A stretch of 64,000 bases of DNA, taken from Rostrohypoxylon terebratum. Its lineage: Eukaryota > Ascomycota > Sordariomycetes > Xylariales > Hypoxylaceae. Below are positions 31,881-44,221 of this stretch, one piece after another. The notes under the pieces are model-generated. The model did not search any database, was not told the DNA's origin, and was given only the letters and a program-made list of their open reading frames with translations. The translations under genes and the position numbers were made by a program. The stretch spans positions 124,001 through 188,000 of the forward strand of contig MU385910.1 in NCBI GenBank assembly GCA_022497145.1, in the 5' to 3' direction. Each line of letters starts with the position of its first letter. The stretch's first letter is position 1.

Positions 31881-33472
31881 ATGATGGTCCCGTCGATCCC
31901 GCCGGTCATCGCCAGGCCTCTCACTCGCGGCGCCGATATAGTTCGCGGAACTATAGGGGGTTTAACTTGGGGTCCGGCTTTGGCGATTGCCAAGCCGGCC
32001 GTACTATCAGTCTTCTCCAAGATCACCATCGGCACGCTGTTATTAGTTGATGAACCGGCAGGAACAAGACTAGTGTATGGACAAAGACTTGCTTCCAAAA
32101 GCTTGGAATCAACGAACGGAGATTACTCAATTAGGAGGGCCGACATCATTCCTCGAGTTGAAATTAGAGTAAAGGATGATGCTTTTTGGATGAGGTTGCT
32201 TTTATTCGCTGATATGGGATTCGCGGAATCCTATATGCTGGGTGAATTCGAATGTGCCGACCTAACGGCCTTCTTTCAGGTTTGTGAATTGCTCGTGTTC
32301 ATGCAACTAGACTGATGCGCACCGCAGCTCTTCATTGTGAACAGAGATCAACTGAGCAACGGAATTACACTGTTCTCGTCGATTTCGGGTGCAATCTCAA
32401 GCATTGCGCGGACCACAAACACCCTATCAAACGCGCTGTTGAATATATCAGCCCACTACGATATCAGCAATGATATGTTCGCGGCGTTTCTCTCGGAAGA
32501 CATGACTTATTCATGCCCCATTTGGCAGCCACGGCCTTCTTACACCGAGCTAGAAGAGAGTCTTATGGCAGCGCAAATCACGAAACTCAACAGGTTCATC
32601 GATGGTACTCGAATAAAACTTACAGACCATGTTCTGGAGATTGGAACAGGCTGGGGATCATTTGCGATTCAAGCAGTGAGAAGGACAGGGTGCCGGGTGA
32701 CGAGTCTCACGCTGTCAAAGGAACAGAAGGCATTAGCAGAAGAGCGAATCGAAGAAGCTGGGTTCTCGAGTCGGATAGACGTCCAATTACTGGACTACCG
32801 GAACTTACCGGACACGGCCACATATGACAAGATCGTCTCTATTGAGATGCTAGAGGCGGTCGGCCAGGAGTACCTAGGCACTTACTTTGCGTGCATTGAT
32901 CGATTACTCAAGAAGAAGGGCGGCATCGCTATGTTTCAGTGCATTACAATGCCCGAAGGGAGACATGAAGCTTACTCGAAATCCGAAGAGTGAGTCTGTC
33001 ACCCATGATCTTTTTCGTACTCACCATCGCTAACCTATATACAGCTTCATAAACAAGCACATATTCCCGGGTGGCTACCTACCCTCCATTACCCAGCTGC
33101 TTAATCATATCACAAATGAGTCTAAGGGTACATTGATCGTGGAGAAGGTCGAGAACATTGGGGGCCATTACGCCAAAACCCTCCGACTGTGGAAAGAAAA
33201 GTTCATGGCAAACTTCGAGTCCAAGATCAGGCCGGCACTGAAGAGAGAGCACCTTCAAATGACGCAACAGGAGATCGATGTTTTCAGGCGGAAGTGGGAG
33301 GTGATTATTGCCTATTATCGAAAAGTGATATATGGATCACGGACTAATTTTCTTGTTATAGTATTACTTCACGTACTGCGAAGCCGGATTTGTCACGAAA
33401 ACATTAGGCGATGTCATCATAACGGTCGGAAGGGAAGGTGCTATGGAGTTGATGGAAGATATCCCAGTCTGA
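31881..33472 (+). CDS. cyclopropane-fatty-acyl-phospholipid synthase-like methyltransferase
   Basis: Exons 31881-32279, 32328-32989, 33045-33300 and 33362-33472 give 475 aa; the introns (48, 55 and 61 nt) have standard borders and consistent phases. An N-terminal domain of ~130 residues (G-T-L-L-L-V-D-E-P then G-F-A-E-S-Y-M-L-G-E) matches the lipid-binding N-domain of bacterial CFA synthases. The SAM-binding core follows: V-L-E-I-G-T-G-W-G-S near residue 235, E-M-L-E-A-V-G near 312 and F-P-G-G-Y-L-P-S near 360. This family transfers a methylene from S-adenosylmethionine to the double bond of phospholipid acyl chains. The fungal sphingolipid C9-methyltransferase is a relative, but it starts with two membrane helices that are absent here. 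The substrate is therefore inferred, not shown. Confidence 0.88.
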
Positions 33473-33762
33473 TAGTGTGATCAAGTCAAGGGTTCACATT
33501 TGGGGGACATAGTAGAGGAGTATTGCCCCTATACTATATATGGGCCATGTTTGTGTTTGTTACGACAGCATAGAGCGGGAGCGTATCTGCATTAGAGAAG
33601 GGGAATTTCGAGATCATGAGATCAGGGGACAGAGCTGCAGAATTTGGATGCGAAATGCTGTTCCAATATTATATTCCGAGGCACCAATAATGTGACATTA
33701 CGACAACAGTGAGATTCGTACTCATGTAGAGTGACTTCTCTTCATTCGGGGTTTACTATGTA

Positions 33763-34815
33763 TCAATGCTTCTTCTTTTTCTTCTTCCCCTGACTTTTCT
33801 TAGGCTTCACTTGTGCCTTACCACCGTTACCCGGCACCGTCTCACTCGCCGTCGTCTTCTCCACGGGTAAGCCGTATCTGCTAGCATGCTGGACATCAAA
33901 ATCGGATTTCTTCTTCCGAAACAACAGCATCGCAACCCGCGCATCCTCAATGCTCGAGTGATGCCCCGTCTGTATCTCGACGCCCAGCACCTCGCGCGCC
34001 AGCACCCTCAACGCCGGTCTAGGTCCGTGCCCGTACTTCCGGTACCCCGCGAATCTTGCCGTATCCCGGACCTGAGCGCTCGGGTGGCTCAGCTGCAGCG
34101 CCGCTAGGTCGTGCCGGAGGTCGTGGCCGACGAGGATGCGGTCCTTCAGCAGCTCGGCGACCGCGGCCTGGACCTCGGCGAAGGGACGCGCGGCGGAGAG
34201 CGTGCGCGCCGTGATGCCGGTGATGGGGGTGCGCCAGTCGGTCACGCGCTCGCGCGGCGCGACGAAGGAGTCGTACACTTGGCGCCCGTGGAAATCGACG
34301 ACGCTCACGCGCGCTAGCGCGGACTCGCGGCCGTCTGGGCCCACGCCGACCATCTCGCAGTCGATGGATACGTACTTGCCTACCTCGACGCCCGGGGCTA
34401 GCCCTTCGTTCACCCGGGGCGGGGAGGCTGTGAGGCAGGCGTTGTTCTTGACGCCTAGGGAGTAGGCTTCTGCTAGGGCCTCCGAGGAGATGTCGTTGTC
34501 CTCGGCCCAGAGCGCTAAGGAAGGGGTTATGGTTGTGGGGGTGCCGCGGGCGAGGGCGGAGGATTGGGTTACGCCCATTGGTTTGTCTGATGGGGATTTG
34601 GGATTGGTTTTATGAGAGGTCTTAGTTAATTGTTTTAGCAACGACTGCTTCCCCTGTGTCCTGGAGGGCGTCTGCGACTTTTGTCGTTTTGGGTGAGATG
34701 AGGGCCCGTCGGCTTTTCTTTTCGCTGAAGGTTTTGATAGTGATGAAGTTGAGGTGGACTCGGCTTTTATTTGGGCTTGTAGCTTTTTCCAGTTGGAGGA
34801 TAACTCCAGCGCCAT
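33763..34815 (-). CDS. REX4: RNA exonuclease 4 (REX4), DEDDh family
   Basis: Single exon, 350 aa, starting at the ATG at 34815 (M-A-L-E-L-S-S-N-W). A basic, Ser/Thr/Lys-rich N-terminus of ~145 residues precedes the exonuclease domain. The catalytic acids are visible in Y-V-S-I-D-C-E-M-V-G near residue 150, G-H-D-L-R-H-D near 235 and H-H-S-S-I-E-D-A-R near 292. The C-terminus is a Lys run typical of nucleolar proteins. REX4 trims RNA 3'-5'; in yeast it influences ITS1 processing during rRNA maturation. The exonuclease-domain codons are strongly GC-rich compared with the ends of the gene. It is divergent from MCM6. Confidence 0.93.
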   Translation of the reverse strand: MALELSSNWKKLQAQIKAESTSTSSLSKPSAKRKADGPSSHPKRQKSQTPSRTQGKQSLLKQLTKTSHKTNPKSPSDKPMGVTQSSALARGTPTTITPSLALWAEDNDISSEALAEAYSLGVKNNACLTASPPRVNEGLAPGVEVGKYVSIDCEMVGVGPDGRESALARVSVVDFHGRQVYDSFVAPRERVTDWRTPITGITARTLSAARPFAEVQAAVAELLKDRILVGHDLRHDLAALQLSHPSAQVRDTARFAGYRKYGHGPRPALRVLAREVLGVEIQTGHHSSIEDARVAMLLFRKKKSDFDVQHASRYGLPVEKTTASETVPGNGGKAQVKPKKSQGKKKKKKH

Positions 34816-35303
34816 CTTGAGCAGATACTGCACAATTCAACTCATGGCATGGATGAATGAGTGACGATCTTTGAGATGTCACTTTAGTGATGAAATCTCT
34901 GTGAAAATATGAGTAGTACCGAGGTGAACTAGAAATCAGCAATCGAACTTTAGAAGATGAGCGGCATCTAATATATCGATATCGTTTACGGGTAAACGTA
35001 ACGATTATTGGAGTTGTCACCGTCGTCCAGTTTCAATTTCCTGCTATTCTTTAGATGGATTTATCTTTCAGTAAAAAGTTCATTGATGATAGAAGTAACG
35101 GGAAGTAACATCCGCGATCCCACCAAGTCATTTTGATGTATGTATCTACCGGGTGGCTCTGTACTCGCTTATATGCATATGATATATTTTGATAGGCGAG
35201 TATCATATCTCATATGGTATAGATACATAAAGATACTGCCCTTCGCCGGGAAGGTCCCTGGAAAATCCCTGTCGCCTGCAACCACTTAGAGATACGCTCT
35301 CTG

Positions 35304-35370
35304 ATTGGCTACTTGGATGGGTCTTTACACCAAAAGTCGCGTCTAGTAGTTGATTTACCACGCGACGCGA
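35304..35370. promoter_or_regulatory. candidate MBF-like and CCAAT sites upstream of MCM6
   Basis: ATTGG (an inverted CCAAT) lies at 35304-35308. The core GACGCG appears inverted in GTCGCGTC at 35336-35343 and directly in ACGCGACGCGA at 35360-35370, about 160-195 bp before the MCM6 ATG. Yeast MBF binds ACGCG cores in promoters of S-phase genes, including MCM genes; assignment here is by analogy. Confidence 0.4.
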
Positions 35371-35528
35371 TTTTTAGGCCCCGTTCTGCCCCTCCACTTA
35401 ACTCCTTAATTTTTACATCTGGATGAATACTCACGATCGAAGGGTCGTAGCAATTACACTGATTACACTGCCCCTCAACACCATAATACCTCACTCTTGC
35501 CATTTCCAGACATACTTTTCGATCTACA

Positions 35529-38500
35529 ATGGCGACCCCAAGCGATTCGGGCATGTTGATGTCCGACGCACCTTCGAGAGCTGCTGCTACTCCCAGAGCC
35601 AGACCGTTTAACAGAGGATCTTCGGCACGACCTCGAGGTCCCCCCTCCGAAAGCTTAGCAGCACCAAGTGACGACGAGGCTGATGGCTTCGCCGATGACC
35701 AGATCCCCAGTCGCACAAGACGGAGAGACCCCGCTACGATCCCACGAGTAGAGGACAGGATTGGTATCACCGTTCAGGAACACTTTGAAAACTTTATTGA
35801 AGAGTATGTCTCGTCCATGTCTCGTCCTCTCAACAGTAGACATCACGATTAACCAGAGAAAAGATTCATTGAAGACCCTGCTTCGTCTGGTGCACCCACC
35901 TCGAGTGCCGTTACTACGAACAAATTCTACGTAGCCCAGATTCATGGCATGCGTATTTACCAATTATCAACCTTCTACGTCAACTATAATCACGTCGCCA
36001 GCTATCAAAATGGCGGTCTGGCCAATGCCATTAACATGCAGTACTACCGATTTCTCCCCTTCCTTACCAATGCCCTCCACAACATGATCGCCAAATACGA
36101 GCCCCAGTATTTCCGAGAACATCGACAAGCTACTACGTCTAGCAACCAAACAACATCCGGTGCTAGCAATATTGGCTCGGCAAGTCAATCCGAGCAGGGA
36201 AACAAGACGGCAAACCAACAGACAGATAAGCTGTTCGCTATTGCCTTCTATAACCTTCCCCTTGTCTCCCGAGTACGTGCCTTACGTGCCAAGAATATAG
36301 GCCAACTTCTCTCCATCTCCGGAACCGTCACACGAACATCCGAGGTACGACCCGAGCTCTCTCTTGCCACTTTTCTCTGTGAGAATTGCCGTTCTGTCAT
36401 CCCCAATGTTGAGCAAACGTTTCGGTATACCGAACCTACGCAATGTCCCAACGTGGAGTGTGGAAACCGTCTAGCATGGCAGCTAGATATCAGACAGAGT
36501 ACCTTCATCGATTGGCAGAAAGTCCGTATTCAGGAGAACAGTTCGGAAATTCCTACTGGTAGTATGCCGCGAACGATGGATGTCATCCTACGAGGAGAAA
36601 TGGTAGATCGTGCAAAGGCAGGCGAGAAGTGTATATTTACAGGTGCTTTAATCGTGGTGCCTGATGTAAGTCAGCTAGGTCTTCCTGGAGTTAGGCCTAC
36701 AGCTATCCGAGATGATCGGAATACGCCACGAGGAAACGACGTCGGCGGCAGTGGCGTTTCGGGCTTGAAGTCGCTGGGTGTTCGCGACCTGACTTATCGA
36801 CTGGCATTCCTGGCCAATATGGTGACTCCGGACTCCTCTACACCTGGCCAGACGTCGTCTCGCCAAGTCCATGATATCATTAACACTTTAACCTCAACAT
36901 CGGTTGACACGGCTGAAACGTCTGAGGAGGCTCAGACGGCCATTCTCAATTCGATGACGCCTAGTGAAATCGACGAGCTTCGTGAAATGGTTCATAGTGA
37001 CCATATCTATGGTCGTTTAGTGCAGTCTCTTGCGCCCACGGTATATGGCCATGATATTGTCAAGAAAGGCCTGCTTTTGCAGTTGATGTCTGGTGTCCAC
37101 AAAACCACCGCCGAAGGCATGGCTCTCCGTGGCGACATCAACATTTGCATCGTCGGCGACCCGTCAACCTCTAAATCCCAGTTCCTGAAATACATCTGCT
37201 CCTTCGCCCCACGCGCGGTCTACACGTCCGGAAAAGCCTCATCGGCGGCCGGTCTAACGGCCGCTGTCGTCAAAGACGAAGAAACGGGCGAATTTACCAT
37301 CGAAGCTGGTGCGCTCATGTTAGCCGACAACGGCATTTGCTGCATCGACGAATTCGACAAGATGGACATTGCAGATCAAGTCGCTATCCACGAAGCCATG
37401 GAACAGCAGACGATTTCCATCGCCAAGGCCGGTATCCAAGCCACCCTCAACGCACGCACCTCCATTCTCGCAGCCGCTAACCCGGTCGGTGGCCGATATA
37501 ACCGGAAGGCGACACTACGGACGAATATCAACATGTCGGCTCCTATCATGTCGCGTTTCGACCTGTTCTTCGTGATCCTCGACGAGTGTAACGAAGCCGT
37601 CGACCGACACTTAGCAGAGCATATCGTCGGACTCCACGCCCTACGCGATAGCGCCATCGAGCCCGAGTTCAGCACCGAATGTCTACAGCGGTACATCCGG
37701 TTCGCGCGGACATTCCGCCCCGAGTTCAGCGACGAGGCTAAGGAACGTCTCGTCGAGAAGTACAAGGAGCTACGCGCGGACGATGCGCAAGGCGGGATCG
37801 GGAAGAACAGTTACCGTATCACGGTCAGACAGCTGGAGAGTTTGATTAGATTATCAGAGGCTATTGCTAAAGCAAACTGTGTCGAGGATATTACGACCGA
37901 GTTTGTGGATGAAGCGTTTAATCTGCTCAGACAGAGTATTATCTCTGTCGAACATGATGACGTGGAGATGGATGACGACGACGAGTTTGATAAGCCAGAG
38001 GACGCGGCTGAGCTGGTTGCTGCGGCAGACCGCGCGATGTCTGGGGCTAGGGATGAAGAGGGCGATGAGCAGATGGGCGATGGTGATGAGGATGAAGACG
38101 GCGATGCACCAGCTAGCGGACAGGCTAGCAAGGAACCGAGCGCGGCGGTGCAGCCGAAGAAGAAGACGGCGATTACGTATGAGAAGTATATCGCCATGGT
38201 GAACTTGTTCGTGTCGAGAGTCAAGGAAGAAGAGGTAGAGGGAGAAGGTGAAGGTGTCGAAGGAGATGCATTAGTGGAGTGGTATCTCGAGCAGAAGGAA
38301 GAGGAGCTCGAGGGTGAGGAGGATTATCACAAGGAGATGAGTGTTGCAAAGATGGTGTTGAAGAAGATGGTCAAGGTATGTTTTCCCCCCCTCTCTATTT
38401 ATTATTGCTTCCTTTTTCTTGCTCTAATGCTAACTATGAAAACAGGACAGGATTCTCATGGCGGTCCTTGGCGACGAGGAACCAGCTGGGGAGGCAGCCT

Positions 38501-38553
38501 CCCAGAAGGTCGTCTACGTGATACACCCCAACTGCGCGATAGAAGAATACTAA
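35529..38553 (+). CDS. MCM6: DNA replication licensing factor MCM6
   Basis: Exons 35529-35803, 35864-38375 and 38446-38553 give 964 aa. The first acceptor is AAAAG at 35863, which rejoins E-N-F-I-E-E to F-I-E-D-P in phase. MCM6 rather than another MCM is shown by V-V-P-D-V-S-Q-L-G-L-P-G near residue 360. A zinc motif (C-E-N-C near 263, C-x4-C near 284) lies in the N-domain. The AAA+ core has G-D-P-S-T-S-K-S-Q (Walker A, near 522), C-C-I-D-E-F-D-K-M (Walker B, near 583) and the S-R-F-D Arg finger near 655. A long Asp/Glu-rich linker precedes a C-terminal winged-helix-like end. It forms the MCM2-7 helicase that is loaded at origins in G1. Confidence 0.96.
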
Positions 38554-40125
38554 GCTACCTAATGAATGGAATATTGCCACGACCTCGATGTTTACCCTAC
38601 GGGCGGCGCTGGGTGGCGTTATAGGGGGATGAGACGAAGAAATAAACACGGACATGTGTACCTAAGTGATATGGATGTTGGTCTTTACATCATCGCGGGT
38701 TAGCTAATGGGGGAGGTGAATGTGAAATGACACACAAGCTCTAAGGATCATGAGGTGTTGTGGTTACGGTCTACAAACGATGAATTGGAGATAATGAACG
38801 AGACAACTACGAGTTACTACCGAGCGAGGGAGGATAGGGCGCACGGAGTCTAGAGATGACTAAGGGATGAATGAGATATCATCACGTTTATGTAGATGAA
38901 GATAATCCAATATGAGATGAGATGAAATAACCTTACTGTATATAATCTAGGGTGTCATGTGTGAATTGTAGGTGGTGAGGCATGGAATGAAGTGTATGCT
39001 GAATCAACTATCTAAGATGCTTTCTCCTAAATTGACTGCTTACCTGAGTCTTAAATCGATATAAAAGTCTCAGTGACTAAGGTCATGTCCAGTTTCTTGC
39101 TACTGTTGAGTTGGCTTCTATATCAACGAGAGAAGAGTTGACGTGCAAGTACCTTTTACTAGACTACAGTAGCACATGTCATCCTGACACTCCAACTCAT
39201 ACTTGTCCAGGCAATTACATATTATCATAGAGCCAGGACACAATCGTGCATGCTCAAGATCGGGACACAGACATCACCAGTCATAAAAAGGAACTTTACA
39301 CGTATTATTGGGAGAATTTCTCAATTACTGAGTTTCAGCGAACTGCTAAGCCAATAGCAAAGAGCTGGCGGTGTGAGACATCATGATCCTCATCCTATCC
39401 GTACCCGTATGACGCACTGCGAATATAATCCGGGATAGGAGAGCTACTGATAAGACTCTCCAGCTCGTGCACGTAGGCGTAGGCTACCGTGCATGCCGTG
39501 ATGACAAGCACACTCATTTGCCTTGCTCGAATAGGTTGTAGTAAGTAGTAAGTAGTAGTAAAGAGAATTGGCAAAATCCACACGCATGCTTGCATTCGTG
39601 CCCTTGCCACCGTATTGTTTCCAGACGGTTATCATTTTTGTCATTGATAGTATTTAAGTTAGTCCCCTTCGTTCATACCTAACTACCTAAGAGCCACCGC
39701 ACTGGGAAGGCTTTTTCTGTCCGTCCATTCCAGCAACGCCCCAAGGATCCCTTGGTCCCGACAATCCGATGTTGTATATGAAGTGTCGAAGTCTGCTGCC
39801 AACCGGTTCAGTGGAAAAGGAAAACGCAAGAATGCCTTTGCTCATGGCGAAAGATCGATTGGGGTGTTGTTATAACGGTGTGAAACTGACTAATTGACCA
39901 TTATGTGTCTTTCGTAGAACCGGAAGCTATTGCGTCATAGTTAAAAAAAGGAGTTGATGACTTTCGTCATGAGAAGAACGCAGAGAAAGTATTGTACAAA
40001 CTGACGTCCAGGGACCAGCTTATTGTCCGAACATCAGTAAGAAGATGGTGAATTTTGATGCGTCGTTTATGATCGAGTCATAGAGAGGGAGAATAGTATG
40101 ATCAAATCTTCAAGAGCTTTGATCT
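38554..40125. other. 1.57 kb spacer, convergent MCM6 / RGG-protein 3' side
   Basis: No gene could be supported. GAGATGA-like words repeat near 38840-38940, and a TAGTAAG direct repeat lies near 39538-39560. A minus-strand frame at 39395-39610 has no family features. Confidence 0.5.
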
Positions 40126-43100
40126 TCAAGACCACTGCGACGGTGCAGCGGTAGATGAATGTCTACCTGATGCGTTTTCCATTCTTGGCCTGAAATTTCC
40201 TCGCCCGCTGCGAGTGGACGGACGGCTAGGGGGGTGAGATGAATGATCTCCAGGATGGTCAGAATGTTCCCTCCCACCTCGTTGACCTCCACGGCCGGAA
40301 AGACGTCGTGCACCTCCACGGGCTCCTGGACGACGTTGATTACTATTCGAACGCCCATTGTCGTACCTCATAAGTGCAGTCTTTGGCTCTGCCATAAAAG
40401 GACCCGAGATCCGGATCACATTCCTGCCATTGGTCACCTCTGGGGGAGGAAACCTCCATGCTTCCGCGCCCATTGGATCAATTCGTAGCTTAGGAGGCAC
40501 AGGTTCGGTATGGAACTCTGCCGGTTGCCACAAAGCATCTGGCGCCTCACTAGGTAGGCGCACTGTGGGTAGAGATCCCATTTCTTGCTCCCCGAAGCAT
40601 TCCTCGGCCATCTCTCTACTAGTGTAATCACTATTGTCAGAAACCAGGGAGCTCACCGAATGGGATAAGCCGGGCAACGCGACCGTGGCTGGGTCGTAGG
40701 TGTGAGAATGCTCTAGAGCTATCCTACTTGAGGAATCTACCGCCATAGACTTAACAGGCGCTGGGGATGTATTCTTCCCAAAAAGAGTATTAATCTTTTC
40801 CTGCCAGTTCTCCTGAGAAGAGATCTCATACGGCGTTTGATGGATTCCACCATAACCTATTCCTCTGCTAGCAGGGCGGGGGGCAGTGGAATGTTGGAAA
40901 GTTCTGGTGGGTGCCGCAGCAGCTGCTGCGAAGGAAATAGGGGCCGCCGGCTTAGCAGGCGGAAATACGGGACTCGGGTCCGTAGAATTGGTCGGAGGTG
41001 GTAACTTGACAATCGGACGGGCTGGCGGCAACGCCACGTGAGGACGACTGCTATCACCATCGAAAACGGGATGACCATCCGCAGTAGGCGGGGGTGGTGT
41101 GGGTGATTTTGAGCGATACTGTTCCCGATAATCATCTTGAGATTGCGGTTCTCGAGATGAGGGAAAGAAGCGGGAAGCGCTTCTGGATTGGGCCGTGGGA
41201 TTAGATGCGGTTGGCTTTGTGGATTCAGCTGCAGGTTGTCGGCTGTAGTCAGTATGACTGCCGTTCATTTTTGCGGCTGCCGCGTCCCTAGCTTCCCTAG
41301 CTAGCCGTGCAGCAGCATAATCTGATGGCATACGCCCCTTCCATTTGGCACGTTCCTCGGGCGTCGGTCCGCTCTCTTTAGCGGCAGCCTCTTTCGCCTC
41401 TCTAGCCAGTCTAGCGGCAGCGTAATCTGAGGGCATGCGCCCTTTCCACCTGGATCGATCCTCCTCCGAGGGTCCCGTAACATGGTGATCACGTGCGGAA
41501 TTTATAGTCGAGCTCGCCGTGGAAGCGTTATACGAAGCAGTCGACTGAGCCTCGTTATGGTTATTAATCGCCATAGTCGCGTCTTGGCGAGGAGCGCTTG
41601 AAACTGCCGGTTTTGTTGCGGCTCTAGTTCGCCAATCGTCATTAATAGGGAGTGCTGTCTCTTCCTTTTGGGCGTTGATTTTGGCTTGCATCTCAAGCGC
41701 TCGTCTACGGTCGTCTTCTTGAATGTTGAAAGACTTCCAAGGATTGGAAGAGCCCGGTTCAGGTCCTTGGGTCGTATTTGAAGATCGACCACGAGGTGGC
41801 CCAATAGGAGCCAAACGGTTAGAGGACATAGAATGAGGAGGGCCAATTGGGGCCGGACGGTGATTGCGGTCAGCTATAGGAGCGGATCGCGAGTCAGGCA
41901 AGCTTCCCAGGTCTGGGTTAAAAGTGCCGTTTCCGAGTGAACGGTCATTGCCGGGGGCACCCCAGACGTTTCGTGAAGTATTTTGGGTGTTATTACCCCA
42001 TGAACCATAACGTTCTTGGCGTTGATGGACTTCAGGCCAGGACGTCTGATGCTGAGCCTTCGACACGTGAGCACCTTGTACTGCTTGACCTCGGGATTTG
42101 TCAGCTTGACTGATAGCTCCTTTGGACTCGCCGTTTGTTCGGCTGTCGGCTGCGCCTTGGTCTCTCTGGGTTGATTCGTTTAATGCTTCTGGAGGCGCAT
42201 GAGAGGACTCTTGATGACTTCTTTCCTTGTTGGAAGCATTTCGCTCCGGGAGCGGACCCATTGCCTTGAGTTTTTCCGCGATACGGGCCTTGCGTGCTGC
42301 TTCCTCACGCGCTTCCTGTTCAGAACGACGTCTGATCGCCTGCTCGCGACGTTCACGCATGATTACTACTTGCATCTCCAGATCGTCGGTGGGCTGCGCA
42401 GTATCTACTGCGGGCGAGCTATAATGAGGAGTGGCGTGCGCGTGGGCTGGCGATTGCCTAGGTTGATATGGATTAAGTACCGGAAGCCTCGCTGTCGGCT
42501 GGTTGTGGGACGAGATGGGACTTTCGGCGCCAGTGACCGATCCTGATCGGGATTGGAAAGAATCTGACGGAGGCTGGACTTCGTACGGCTTCCGAGCCAG
42601 GATACCACTTGTACCACTGACATTTGAAGAACCCCGACGGCGATAGGGGCCTTCTTGAGCACTGGTCCTGCTCGTCTGAAAAGCGGCAGAAGGCTCTGCA
42701 GGACCCTGCTGTTCGTGATACTGAGGCCTCTGAAGCACAGCCGGCTGACGGCCGTGGGGTTCGTTCCTGGAACCTCTACGGTGATCTGGCACAGGGTCAT
42801 ATTGCCCTGAATGGGAATTGTAGAGCTGGCTATGGTTACCAGCATGTCGGTCTCTAAAACCAGATCTAGTGAAATCATCTGCTGCTATCTCCTTGGTTGT
42901 AGGCGTGACCATACCCTTTGTCATCGGAGGTTGTGACGTAGCTCCTGTATTGACCGCATCCAACTGTACAGGAGATACTTTATCTACCGGTGGTAGAGGA
43001 GCCCATGGAGACTTAGCCGGGGTCGGTGGTGCCGGCGGCTTTGTTACCAAAGTCGGCTTTTCGGTTGCTCCCTTAAGAACAAGACTCTTGCTTGAAGCCA

Positions 43101-44221
43101 TAACGCCCGGCCTGACCGACGGAGATTGAGTCGCACTGGGTAGGGGGGCAGGGGATTTGGTCTTTGGTGGTGGGAGGACCGAAAGGGGCTCTTTGTCAAT
43201 CGTAGCTGGAGCTACGCTTGGGCTAGGAACACTCTCATGTGGCAGGGTGATCTTAGTACCATCTGTCCACGTTATCGTGTCGGGGGCCCATTCCTCGTCA
43301 TCGTCAATATCAGCCCAGTTTGACTGTCCCTTGGTATCTTCCGGTCCTAAACGACCCGCCATATGAATGCCGTACTTGTGCATTAATTCTTCGTCCGATA
43401 ATTTCTTCTGCTCGGGTTGAGGTACGGCTATTGTGGAGGTTAGCATGAATCTGATTTTAATTAGCCAGCGAGATATTGCATAATAACTTACGCTTATTCC
43501 GATTCCAGACGGTATTGGGATCAGGCGCAGAGGGGGCCTTTCCATTGCTACTAAGCGTCTTAGTAGAGCCACCGAGACTACTGCCGGACTTGGCAACTAG
43601 CTTGAGACGAGATGCTGACGTGCTAGGCGTTGGTTGTGGTGTGGATGATGAGGAGCCGATTGCTGAGTCGGGGCGGTTACCTGAGCTCGCTGTGGTTTTC
43701 GACGCTAAGAAAGTGCGGTTCACTGATACCGACTTGAAGCTCTGAGGCTTCTTGATCGTAGAGGAGCTTCGTGCATGGTTTTTATCGCCTAGTCGTGCTT
43801 TCGACGATTCTGTGTCCGAACCTCCACTCACGGAAACCTCTGCTGAATGAACGAGTTCGTCAACGATTTCGGCAATCTGCTTATTTTCAAGGTCGGAAAT
43901 GGTTCCGTTCAATGAGGGTAGCGAGGGATCGACATCTTGGGCGATGGTGCTCGAAATTGTTCGTTCAGTCTATCGCAAAATGCACGTGAGTAAGTAGTTT
44001 TGCGACAGCAGCGTAGTCAGGCAATTGCATCAAAATTGCAGGAAGTAAAAGGCGAGAGGGCAGATATATTTATATGATACGGGGAAGTAAAAAGATGAAA
44101 GAAGGGAAGGAAGGAAGATGAAAGGTATTCGGGAAGAGTGAAGAGTGAAGGGTGAAGAACTTACGAGAGGTTCATTAAAGCGTGCGTCGGGCTGGTTGGT
44201 TGTGGGCTTATCGGCCATCAT
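40126..44221 (-). CDS. large disordered protein with internal repeat and RGG tail, 1,278 aa
   Basis: Exons 44221-44165, 43969-43492 and 43427-40126; the 195-nt and 64-nt introns have GTAAGT donors and phases 0 and 1. Two adjacent ATGs open exon 1 (44221 and 44218). A short conserved-looking block follows exon 2: V-W-N-R-N-K joined to E-E-L-M-H-K-Y-G-I-H-M-A-G-R-L-G and W-A-D-I-D-D-D-E-E-W-A-P. Most of the rest is Pro/Ser/Gln-rich and probably disordered. A coiled segment with R-R-E-Q-A-I-R-R-R lies near residues 480-520. Around residues 835-900 a 35-residue unit containing K-G-R-M-P-S-D-Y-A-A-A-R-L-A-R-E-A occurs twice. A folded-looking stretch near 1170-1240 and an R-G-G/G-R-G-G tail end the protein. 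RGG tails usually bind RNA; an mRNA-related role is inference. I do not recognise a named family. Confidence 0.82.

Noticed and set aside
25244..33472. A secondary-metabolite cluster joining the MFS exporter and the methyltransferase-like lipid enzyme
   Set aside because: The genes between them (ESA1, RNase H2C) are core housekeeping genes, and no backbone synthase or pathway regulator is present.
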